A DNA stretch of 64,000 nucleotides from Isoetes taiwanensis (taxonomy: Eukaryota > Streptophyta > Lycopodiopsida > Isoetales > Isoetaceae), in the NCBI GenBank assembly GCA_021234155.1, contig JAJEKV010000102.1:1298456-1362455 (forward strand), given 5' to 3'. Within the stretch, counting starts at the first letter, position 1. Every line of letters begins with the position of its first letter. A program made the position numbers and the translations under genes. This document shows, piece after piece, positions 46,847 to 57,429 of the stretch. The notes under the pieces were generated by a model, which saw nothing but the letters and a program-made list of their open reading frames with translations, had not been told where the DNA came from and did no database searches.

Positions 46847-48742
46847 CTAGATATTTTGGCCTATCTTAGGGCCAACATAGTGTTTGTCAGATTGAGGAGG
46901 AGCATATGCCTTAACAATGCTACTATTAGTACCATCATCTTCGTCAGCACCTGCTAATGTTTTCCACCTACTTTTAGGGAACCACCCTTCTTTCAGCTCT
47001 TCTGAGGATGTGTCTACCTCATCCAACAAGTTAATCACCTTCTTCCAGTAATCTATCAATGCATGATTAATCTACGAATTAGTTTGCCAATGCTTGATGT
47101 AGTCATTGATACCATCCTTAGTCAATCCCAATTGCTTCACTTCTTCAGTTGGTTTTAGAGCTTTTGGTTGACCTGGAGGTATCATAGGCTTGCCATTCGC
47201 ATCCTTGTGCCAAATTTCTGCCCCACCTCTCCACTTCTCCTCTGAGGGTCTTATTTTCCATTGCATAATTGGAATCCCTTCTCTCACCCAAAACGTGAAT
47301 TGAAGAGGTCTAGAATGACCTTACATGTTGAGAGCATAACCATCCACAAAACTCTTCCAATCAAGCACTTCTTCTATGAGAGAGCCTATTGGAGATGGAG
47401 TAGTACATCCATGAAATATTTCCAATAGCCTAGAAAAGTTGGTCACTGTCTGCTGTCTCAAGACATGACTATATTTTCCAAACAATGCATCCACATCCTC
47501 ATGAGTATGTCCGGGCATTAGGAACCCCCAATGGACTCTTTCAAAAATACCCACAGCTGTTAAGTAGGATAAGAAAGAAAACATCCACCTGTTCTTATTT
47601 TGACCAGCACAATCATCAAGTTGCAAGAGGAGCTTTCTAGGCAGATCTCGAGGTTTAGCACGAGATATTGAAGCTCAAACATTTCATTAGGTCTATGCCT
47701 CCTAAATCTTGCCTTGCTAAACTTTTCAATACTATTAGGATTTCCATATAACAATGCACTATGTAGTGTCTGGCTAGCTGTAGGATCCTGGAGGTGACCA
47801 TTATAACCATTCTCATAGTTTCTTAAACACCTCATGATACTCCTAATGTGAAAATCTGGACCATCACTCCACAACTCCAAATTGAAATGCCCATCGTAAG
47901 TTTGAGACTGCCTATGCAAGATTGCCCCAGTCATTGAAATCTGCAAAGGGTATGATCTTCCACATGACTTAGGTATGTACTTGAATTGTGGAAGACAAGT
48001 CTTTTGTTGGTCCATTTTATCATGTATGATACATAGATAGTTATTAGATTCCATTGCAGATAAGGTCCTCCACATCCAATAAGTTGATCTACATGATAGT
48101 TGATCTGTCATATGGTCTTTCATATATTTCCTTATCTTAGGCCGTAGACTTGGTTGCACAGTCTTATCTAGTGTCTCCTTTAGCTTAGCACATAAATTGC
48201 ACTTTGCAAAGTTGTTTGAAGTTGCTATGGTCACATGCTTGAAATGCTTATTCCATAGCCTACTAAAACTGTTCCCGAAGCAATGCATTTATTTCCTCTA
48301 ATATGCTCTTCTAGGTACAATGGGATGGCAATCTCTTTTCAACAACAACTCTACCATATTCATCCTTCTTACTCTGGCATGTTTTCTGCATTGAAATCCA
48401 CATATCTTTCAAATATTTCCTTTGCAGCTATAGTTCTTGGCCTTACCAGACCAATGCTCCCGTGCAATGCAATTCTACTGCATTTTCATGTCCCTTTTGC
48501 CAGTTGTGCCAAGAAGAGGTTGGAATTTCATGCATAGCCATCCATGCTTTTGAACATATCCACTTTCTGTTCAATGGAAATCTTTTCTTCTTTGATCTTT
48601 CATCCTGAATTCCATAGCCAAATATGGTGTACATATGTTCCTGATATATAGCTCTTGCTCCCACCATCTCGTCTATTATGAACATTCTAATACAAGAGGG
48701 TCTCATTCTAATAGATGCATCTTGTATTAAAGTGGGTCTCAT
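46847..48742 (-). pseudogene. DUF7869-type transposase-like gene, decayed
   Basis: Minus strand, five consecutive frames. 48742-48443 has KRFPLNRKWICSKAWMAMHE, an N-terminal block of this family. 48288-47560 has NNFAKCNLCAKLKETL (a C..C pair) and NNYLCIIHDKMDQQKTCLPQ. 47626-47321 has MQLDDCAGQNKNRWMFSFLS and WGFLMPGHTHEDVDALFGKY, the DUF7869 hallmark (LD.C.GQNKN...GHTHEDVD). 47287-46847 is the C-terminal part. The second and third blocks overlap in different frames, so there is at least one frameshift. The family is abundant in plants and behaves as a repeat; D, D and E residues in these motifs suggest an RNase H-fold nuclease, which is inference. Terminal repeats not found. Confidence 0.75.
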
Positions 48743-51420
48743 TCCATTCCCACTTTTTTTTGGAACCCTGTTATTTTACACAAAAAGGACGAGGGAAACT
48801 TTTAAAACCGCATTATTGCTTTAGAAGATGCATGTTTTCCTGCGTGAAAAAAAATGTTAAGGAAAATTACATGGTCTACTTTTCTCAGTTAGCGAGTCTA
48901 GAAGATAAAGAGCACAAATAAAACCAATGAAAATGCTATCTCTCTGTAAACAAAGTGTTGATCTGCCCTGAATTTTTATTCATAAAAAATTAATTAGATT
49001 GTATTTTACAATGGTTGATACCATGATGGTCAGGTTGACACAAATATTACATCATCTTCGCACACAGACCACCTACTGGGAACAACATGTAGATCAAGGT
49101 CCGAGGTGTTCCAAGCCACGAGAGCAACTTGAAGAGAATAGAAATCTGAACACGCCGGCATGACCAATGCATGCCACCAACCTCTTCTTGTCCTCTTTCT
49201 TGACACGGGGGGTTATTTCGGGCAACGAGAGCTGTCAAATGGACATATTTGCCCTTTATTCCTTGATCTTAACCGTACATAGCGATCCTCGTTTGTGGGG
49301 TATGCCTATACAAGTTTTTGTATACTGTATATTGTGGTTTGTAAAATACTATAAGGTTTGAGAGAATGTACTTAATGGTGTTAATTTTGTACATGTATTT
49401 TTAGGGGCTTTCGCTGCCCTACGTAACCCCTCGTGTGAATATGCACCCAAACGAAACGAAAGGGGGTTTCAGGGGGATTTTAATTTGGATGTGTTGAATG
49501 CAATAGTTTGTATTAATTAATGTTAATGGTAGTGATGTGTTGGTTCTTATATTAAAAAAAAATCTGGGCCCTTCGGGCCCTAATAAAGTCCTTTGGCCAC
49601 TTCAGGCTCTAACAAAAGCAACCATTAAAATCGCTTAATACGACCTAAATCATCATATGTCTTTTTAAAATCGCTTAGTACAACCTAAATCATCATATGT
49701 CTTCTTGAACATGCAGCACAACATGTTTTTTATGCTATGACCTAGTACATTTACAAATATCTTACAAAAATATTATACAAGCAGTAAAAAAAAGGTTTCT
49801 CAGGTTCCTCAATGCTCCCCTCTGAGAACTTCAACAACAAATGAGAACTTAAAACAAGAAACATTGTACTCGCTGACATGTAAAAAGCAAGGTACTTGTT
49901 GCATGAGTATCCAATCAAATTCCTCGAGCACAACTTCCGGTAAGATAGAAGCCTGCAGTTGCGAATGAAAATTATGACACCGAGAGAAATCTATAGTATA
50001 ATAGTTAGTTAGAGGAAATAATATCCAAATTGATGGACATCTCTTTGTACATATATAATGCACAAATACTCAGGCCTACCTAAGAAAATTCAGTAAAGCA
50101 GTTTATCATCATTCAATATTACCAACATATATCCTGCAGTTTTGGTAAATAAGTCTCCTTCAAGGAAACATTATGACTAGACTGAATGTCATTCATTTGG
50201 AAAAACATCACATTGTTGAAATGAAACACCACCAAGACTGGCCAGCTAACTTCCTGCTTGCAGAACAAACTTTTGCAGAGGTGGAGTTACATCAGGCAAT
50301 AATCGCTGCTGCCATATTCCTTGCTGCCAAATTCTTGGCAAAACAGGGCAGAGCTGGGAAGAAATACCATCTTCATTTCATCAAAAGTGATGAAGAAATA
50401 GACGAAACCACATGAGATAGAAGCCTGCTTATGCAAGATCCATTATTGGGCACCAGAAACAGCAATGCTGATACAAATTTTGCAGCAATAAGTCAGAAAC
50501 CTGGACTTATTGAAGATACTGGGCTGTAGCAAATTTTGAACCTTTTAATTCAAAGTTGGCAGTGGCAGATAGGATTAAAAAAGCCTTTGAAACATAGATA
50601 ACAGACGATTCATCCTTGCTTTGCATTGTTTTCTGTATAAACACGTGCTATTGTGACCTGTACAAATGCAAATTCATAAGTAAATGCTTGAATATTTCCC
50701 TGACAAACAAAATTATGTTGTACCTCAGTAGTAGTGACTTGATCTTGCAAAAACTTCAGGTCCAATTTTTTTAAAAAAAAGAGATTCTGCCTGCACCAAT
50801 ATATTGATCAATCATCAACATCAACGAATAAGAAAGTAAGACTCTATGGCTTCTCTTGCATATATGTAAGGCCAGACCTCTTCATATGTGTACTCCAACA
50901 TGACATTTGCACCAAGCTACAAGCACACGGAGGTTGTGTCTTTAATAGAGGCCTGTGAATATATACCTTCTGCCACCTCATAGTCCACTTTCAGTGCCTG
51001 AGGTATAGTAAATGATTAAGACCAAAGCAGCATATTTTCTACAGCAGCATTTATCTTTAACGTAGATGCCTCAACTGTCTAAATGCTAATTTGCTCTAAA
51101 AACTAACTGCTCTGGCAGGGTTTGTGAGAAAGAACCTTGTGTTATAACTCTTGTCCAGCACTAAAGCATCCGGCAGAACCAGCACTGTGCAGCTCTTCCT
51201 GCGATTGTGCAGCTCTTCCTGCCAATTCCATCTGCTCTGCCCTGAGAGACATAGATCAGCAAGTCGGCGCTCTTCCGGAAGAGCCGTGGAAGGAGTGGAC
51301 CTTAGATCGAACCCTAAAATATGCAATTTCGATTCTTGCATGCAAAAAGAGGTTTATACAAATATTTTTCTCATATATCTATACAAATACATGGGTGCTA
51401 ACCATTAAAAAGCAGCAGAA
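48743..51420. other. Intergenic stretch with small repeats
   Basis: A duplicated AAATCGCTTARTACRACCTAA unit with CATCATATGTCTT lies at 49627-49705, and a GGGCCC-TTC-GGGCCC hairpin at about 49565-49580. An 80-codon plus frame (50173-50415) and minus frames at 49809-50063 and 51096-51341 are not recognised. Confidence 0.4.
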
Positions 51421-51560
51421 AATCAATGCACCATGTATGTGCACTCTAGAAATACTTATTAGTACACTCCATCAAATACATCTACCAAATCATAGCAAAA
51501 CCATAGAAAAAATAGTATAAAAACACAAAAAAAACCTCCTGTTATTTTGCTACATATTTC
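51421..51560 (+). repeat. Dispersed repeat family R1, copy c
   Basis: AATCAATGCA, then GTGCACTCTAGAAATACTTA, then CATAGCAAAAC and CCTCCTGTTATTTTGCTACA: the same order as copies at 1345 and 2521. Confidence 0.65.
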
Positions 51561-51719
51561 AATGAAGGGGTCTTTCCATGGCTCCGATCATGTCCTTTTT
51601 GTTCGCGATCTGTAGTAGGAAAGACAAAATCAAGTTAATGCAAGTGATGCTACAGACAATACAAATAAGAAAACAACAAGTTCTAAGAGCCATTTCTGAA
51701 GAAAGTAGGTCTGAGGCCC

Positions 51720-52023
51720 TTTCTCGACTCGTGAGTCGAGAAAGGCCCTAATGCCCCTCTGAGGACCCTTCTCGACTTAGCCAAAAAAAAAAGCAACAAA
51801 AAAAAAAATTCCCCTTTTTTTTAAGTAGGAAAAAGAGAAAAAAAAAATTTGAGGGCCTTTCTCGACTCGCGAATCGAGAAAGACTCTCAAGGCCCCTCTG
51901 ATGGCCTTTCTCGGCTCGCGAGTCGAGAAAGACTCTCAAGGCCCCTCTGATGGCCTTTCTCGACTTGTGAGTCGAGAAAGATAGCTCAGAGTGAAAAACG
52001 CAGGTCTGACGCGAGTCGAGAAA
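51720..52023. repeat. Cluster of 24-bp palindromes (CTCGACTC...GAGTCGAG)
   Basis: Palindromes with arms TTTCTCGACTC/GAGTCGAGAAA occur at 51720-51743, 51858-51881, 51907-51930 and 51956-51979, each 24 bp with at most one arm mismatch. Half-sites are at about 51768 and 52010-52023. GGCCCCTCTGAKG spacers separate several. A fifth palindrome of identical architecture is 1.9 kb away at 53871-53894. Confidence 0.92.
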
Positions 52024-54733
52024 GGCAGCACAAAATGATAAACGCAGTTTTCAGGGCCAGAGGTTATTTTTGCAGAGGTACCATTGGATCACAAGACCTA
52101 TTAAACCTATCTAACCCTATGTATTGTAAACCTTTTGGAACTTAGTGCTAAGAACTATAGAAGATGATCATGTGCATCAATGAGTACTTGTCCCCATTTT
52201 GTATCCTAAATATACCTTAAAAAATGGGTCAACAAAGGTCTATAGTATATCATGCATGATATTTGGAAAGTTAATCTCTTACCTAAAAATAAGAATTATG
52301 TGCCTTAGGCACATTTTCTGCTATTTAGTATACTGGTAACATAATGTGTAACGCGTGAACATATAGCATACTTATAAAAAGAGAAATTAGAATGTAATGT
52401 GTAACGCGTGAACATATAGCATACTTATAAAAAGAGAAATTAGAATGTATAAATAGATATGTCAAATTATAATGCCATATTAGTATTTATTTAATAATTG
52501 TTTTTTCAACATCTTTTCTATACCCCGCCCTTTTTTCTATACCCCGCCCTTTTTTCTATACCCTGCCTTTTTGTCCCGCCCATACTTGAAATTTGAAATT
52601 TGGTACATACCTTTGGAACTGTTCTTTTGGGTCACTCTTTTGGGCCACTCTGCTTCCGGAGTGCTGCAGCTTCAATACCCGTCAGTGCAATTCTCCATAG
52701 CTGAGCTTGAATCATTCGGCACCTGGAAACCAAGAAAAATTGCTTATTCGATTTTGAATAATGTTTTAAAAAAAACATCCCAGTTTAACCTGAACCAGCA
52801 TCTCTAGCTTGGATCTAGCCCAATCGTGCAGGCCTAGCAGAGCAGCAGCAGAGATTCATGGAGGCGGATCCCCTGCGCCTTGTTGCTGCTGCAAGGAAAA
52901 AACGGCGAAGCAATCGGCAGGCCGCCGGAGTTGGCATCTCCAAGTTAATAAAACAGAGCCATTATCACTACAGAAAAGCCAACTTTGAATTCGATTCAAC
53001 TCTGGTGCTGCCCAAACCAGAGCACAAGGGTAATAGGTGGGCTAAGATGGGCGCAAGACACTCCGGCATGGGAAGCTATGGCCATCCTGGCAGAGATAAG
53101 CTATGGTCATTCTGGCAGAGATAAGCTAAGAGGCAAAAACCTGCTCTTCCTATTTGGATCAAAGCCAAGGAACGGAGCTGGATATGGAGCTCAAGTGTGC
53201 TGCAGCGGCGTCCAGGTTTGAGCTCGGTATGGAGCTTGAATGTGCTTCCGGTTTTGGATTTGGATTTGTGTTTGTGTTTGATGTGGAAGAAAGGCTTAAA
53301 CTGGGCCCTTTGGAATTGCAAACCCCTTGCAGATACTGCTTGTAGGACTGTGATTCCTCTTGAATCTGGCCTGTGTGGCTTTGAATATGAATGTTTGACG
53401 CAGACTTTGGCCAGCAAATCTGCACTTCCGAGCTTTGCAATTTGTCGGAGTTGTCCAAGCACAGAGTAGAAGATGAAGAATCGCCTTTCTTTTTGCCTTC
53501 TGCTACATCTGACAAACGGAAATATAGCCAGATTTTAGCCACAGTTTCTAATTTTCTGACAAATGCATATGAAATGACCTTCGCTTGCTTCTATATTGCC
53601 CAGCAAAGCCATAATGGCCTCTTGCATTGCCAAAGAAGTGTCAGATGTTCTTGCTATGCATACAAGCTTCTGAATGCTCTCACTTTTCGCTAGAACTGGG
53701 TCTTTGTTTCTGAAAAATTCAAGAACAGCTGCATGAGAAAAGCTACCACTATGAGAAAAGCTACCAGTACAATACCCAATTCAAAAAAGACAATGAAAAT
53801 GTGAATAATAATCTGCGTTTGATGGGCAGGCTAGCATAGCCATTTCTTCCTATTGATGAAGGGATGCTTCATTCTCGACTACCGAGTCGAGAATGGAGGC
53901 ACTTGTGTTGTGTGTTTGGTGTTGTATTTGGGCCTAGGTTGGTTGTGTATCTGGGCTTCATGTTTGTGATTGTATGCATTCTTAACTACCATGCCAAGGA
54001 TTATTATTTAACTTAGTCATTAGATTAATTTAATTTATTATTTAATTAATTATTTAGTTAGTTTAATTAATTATTAATTATATATTAATTATTAATACTT
54101 GTTGGGGGGGAGGGGAGGAAAGACTTTGCTAAATTTCGAGATTTGACCACTTTAATTAAATGCGACTTTTTTATTCTAGGTCTTCTTCTGTTCTTATTTC
54201 TAGGTTTTTGAAAGAACAAGTATGGTTTCTATTATAGGTCTTTCTCTGTTCTTATTTCTAGGTATTTGAAAGAACAGATATATAAAGAAAAAGAACAAAA
54301 TAATATAGTTCTGTTCTAATTCTGTATCTATCTATATGTTGTATCTATTCTAATTCCCGATCTATCTGCTCTTGTTCTATTGCTATCTGCTCTTATTCTA
54401 TTGCTATCTGCTCTTATTCTATTGCTACCTGCTCTTATTCTATCTGTTCTTGTTCTATCTGCTCTTATTCTATTGCTATCTGCTCTTATTCTATTCTATT
54501 TCATATATCTATTCATATTCACTGGCTTCTTGTTTTTTGAGAACCTCGTTTGTTTTTTATAGCTGCTTTTATTATTTCATCCTTGCAGATCCAAATTTGA
54601 ACCTTGTTGTTCAAGTTCGTGGCTCACCTCTTTGTCATATAAAATCTGGTAAGTAATGCTCTCTGCCCGTGTAGATCTATGTATCATATGCTTTTTTTTT
54701 GTCTATCGTATGATATGTTAGAATGGACGAAAT
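52024..54733. other. Stretch with duplications and a weak gene candidate
   Basis: It contains a 53-bp tandem duplication (52343-52395, 52396-52448; starts AATGTGTAACGCGTGAACAT), three TTTTTTCTATACCCCGCCC units (about 52510-52567) and a CTGCTCTTATTCTATTGCTA microsatellite (about 54366-54500). A GC-richer frame starting ATGGAGGCGGATCCC at 52858 (88 codons, basic) has a reasonable start context and might be a first exon; I do not recognise it. Confidence 0.4.
53871..53894. repeat. Outlying 24-bp palindrome
   Basis: ATTCTCGACT-ACCG-AGTCGAGAAT, the same length and core as the cluster at 51720-51979. Confidence 0.9.
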
Positions 54734-54942
54734 CGCGCTTGGCGCATTTCAATTTTGCCCTTTCCGTTTCCTGCAAATTTATTCAAAACGCGCCAGACGC
54801 ATGTAGAGTAGAACTTATAAAAAAGACACCCTTTAGAAAATGCGCCTGGCGCGTTTTGAACATAAAATCTTTCAGATTATTTTCTGGCGAGAGGAATATT
54901 ATTTTCTAATTAGTTAATTTCTCTCGTTCTAGTGCATTTCAC

Positions 54943-55314
54943 ATGGCTGATTCTCGTTCAAGTACACTTCCTTTGGACGACAATCAACGCTGGATCCTGT
55001 ACAAGTTACTTCTTAATTGTGTTGTTCAAAACCTACAAAAAGAGATGGATAAGCCATTCGACAGTCTTTATGTAAGGCCATAGGAATGCTACCATCGCAT
55101 CACGGGGTTTATGCGACTCCTCATGCTTTTGGTGTATCTCATGCCAATTAATAAATATAAGGATATGATTAGGAAGGCCAGAGATCGACGGGATACTCTG
55201 ATATGGAGACTCAACATTCCCAATGAATGGGAGGATGGTGTCATATCAGGGTGGTACAGTGGCCACGTGACTCGTTACCTTATTGATCAAGTGGCCCTTT
55301 GTGACATTTTGTAG
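54943..55314 (+). pseudogene. Small transposon-associated ORF with one stop
   Basis: MADSRSSTLPLDDNQRWILY runs to a TAG at 55081-55083 and the same frame continues uninterrupted to TAG at 55312 (RRDTLIWRLNIPNEWEDGV). Read across the stop it is 123 codons. It lies among the GCGC motifs and is probably an element gene inactivated by one mutation, or one that is read through. Family unknown. Confidence 0.45.
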
Positions 55315-55666
55315 AGATATGTACAACCTCATTGTGCTAGATATGTACAGCCTCCTATGTTAGTTTGGAAAGAACTCGCGCCTGGTGCATTTCGACACAC
55401 AAAAAAATAAATATGTACATTTCATTTTGTGAATATTAATACAATCTCGCGCTTGGCGCAATTTTGTACTGTAGACGTTTATCTCACAAGACTTTTATTA
55501 TACTTTCTTTTATACGCAATGTCGGAAACATTGAAATCCTTTGATGCCCTCTAGCCAGTCTGACCAATCCCAAGAAACTACACATAAAGGCATCAAAGAA
55601 TTCAATATTCACACCATGATGCACATGTTATGATATATTCATATTATGTTTCAGTAATCAATAGAA

Positions 55667-55933
55667 TTATATACATACCTTTTTCAGATGTTTGTTTGGC
55701 CATGCTACAAATGTGCCCACACTTTCGCCAACCGGATCGCCACCGGGATGTCTTCGTGGAAGAGCCTCACCCTCATAATTGCAATTTATAATCGAAATCT
55801 TATAGAGACTGCTTCCAAGAAAAATACCATGGCACATAGAACTTGGATTCAGATCTTTGACTTTATATAATCCTACTCGGCGCTTCAAGTTTGCTGTTAA
55901 AAGATAACATTCTTCTTCGACACTGATAAACAA
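55667..55933 (-). pseudogene. DUF8039-like domain of a CACTA element
   Basis: Minus-strand frame of 88 codons. CYLLTANLKRRVGLYKVKDL, CHGIFLGSSLYKISI and EALPRRHPGGDPVGESVGTF followed by VAWP match the domain found at the end of plant En/Spm-type proteins (a V.L....VA.G.V...P....HG..LG then ...G.AVG..VAWP). Only this domain is visible. The frame starts without a convincing initiator context, so it is likely one exon or a fragment. Confidence 0.65.
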
Positions 55934-57141
55934 CCAGAATTATAGAATTGACATGAAAAAAAAAAAAAAACAGGACGAAGCTGTGCATATTCAAAATGGA
56001 ATGACACTCACCGTAGTTTAGCCGACATGATCGATTGAAGACGCTGAAGATGGTCGATTGAAGGCGCTCAAGACGCTATGGAAGCGGGTCGGTGATCTTA
56101 GGTGATTAGGTGGTCGATTAGGTGGAAGTAGCTTGCCACATATGCGTTTCTTGAAAATAAGAATTAATTATTTTCTTGAAATTGCAATAAAAAGAAAAGC
56201 ACGTTTTAAAAATATAAATCAGCGGGACGGGCGGTTACTTTAGGCAGTATAATTTTCAAATGACGGGAATTTAAAATGACGGTTCTAATCTGACGGCTTA
56301 GATTATCAATCCATACATATAAATTTGAATCAAAACTCCAGTCTGATAACATATCTTCCGAACTTGCAGTTCTATGGCGTCTGGGGGATCTGACAGCCGT
56401 GGCCGAGACGCAGGTAGATGTGGGTGACATTGCAAAGTAACCCAGGATCTTGCTGAAAAAGCTGAACGCACTAATCCAGCTAGCGGTTCAGGTATTCATC
56501 AGTTTCTCTTATATATTTTGTTTCTGTGTCCCTCCTTTCGTTAGGTTTTCAAGATGTTTTTCTTTAATACTAGAGTTATTATCCGCTAGAAAGCATATGT
56601 CCTCTAATACTTCAGTTCATATGTCCCAAGATGTTTGCAAATATATGCTATGACGAGATATCTTTATTTTTTGATATTTCTTCATGTTGTGTTTTCATTC
56701 ATTTCTCTATCCGCTATTTTTAGTCTTCTATAGTTAGTTGAACAGTCTTCTGTAGTTAGTTGTGCTTTCTATAGTTAGTTATGCCTTCAGATAAAGATTA
56801 AAATCTCTAAGCTCGGTTTCAAAGCGCGCCAAGCGCGTATTTTTTGTATATATTCCAAGCATTATGTTAGTTTCTTATCTCTGGATTCTATATTGACAAA
56901 TCCCTTTTTTGTTTCGGACAAAATGCCCCTGGCGCAATTTAGACTAAGATTATAATCTCTCAAGTTTCAAAGCGCACCAAGCGCGTTTTTGTTGTATATA
57001 TTGCAAGTTAGCATATATTTTCGCATTTCACATTAATGTTATGCTATCATTTTGCAGGAACACAAAGGACAATCAAAAGGAAAACCAAACTCAGTCAAAC
57101 ATCTTCAGCTCAAAAAAAGCAAAGGACAGATGAAGACGTTA
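55934..57141 (+). other. Element gene 5' exon and spacer
   Basis: ATGGCGTCTGGGGGATCTGA at about 56371 opens a frame that stops after 17 codons; a neighbouring frame KVTQDLAEKAERTNP ends at CAG|GTATTC (about 56492). A later exon-like piece after TTTGCAG at 57057 (GTQRTIKRKTKLSQTSSAQK or alternative frame) is cut by the T1 insertion at 57142. These probably belong to the CACTA-like element. Confidence 0.35.
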
Positions 57142-57167
57142 GGGTGAAAGCATGTTGTAGTGGAACA
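57142..57167 (+). repeat. Left terminal repeat of T1 copy 2
   Basis: Identical over 26 bp to the two ends of copy 1. Confidence 0.93.
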
Positions 57168-57429
57168 CCCTGGGTGTCCCCCCTGTCCCCCCTAAAAATG
57201 TGGTGGGAGATATCAAATTTGTGGTGCGATTTTAAATGTTTGTTTGGTGCCTAGTGCATGTACTGCCCGGATTCAATCATTTCTTGAACTGCAACAACCC
57301 GATTCCTATGCCACCCGTCCCATTCCAATTTCCTACGCCACCCATCCCATTCCAATCTCCACCGAACCGATTTCTAAACCCACGACCCACCCGCGCCTTT
57401 CCCGAAGCACACCGGCTATGGCGCTTTTA

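Larger units (their letters stand above)
54734..56986. repeat. Eight dispersed GCGC-rich motifs, both orientations
   Basis: Consensus AAAYGCGCCTGGCGCRTTTTGA or its reverse at about 54734, 54789, 54841, 55376, 55447, 56823, 56922 and 56968. The core (GCGCYWGGCGC) is nearly self-complementary. Spacing and mixed orientation resemble the TnpA-binding subterminal repeats of CACTA (En/Spm) elements, and a CACTA-associated domain lies among them. Confidence 0.8.

Noticed and set aside
49560-49585. GGGCCC-TTC-GGGCCC hairpin as a terminator
   Set aside because: Intrinsic terminators do not apply to plant nuclear genes, and no gene ends here.
54366-54656. Leu/Tyr-rich membrane-like frame
   Set aside because: It is produced by the TTCTATTGCTATCTGCTCTTA microsatellite, not by a transmembrane protein gene.
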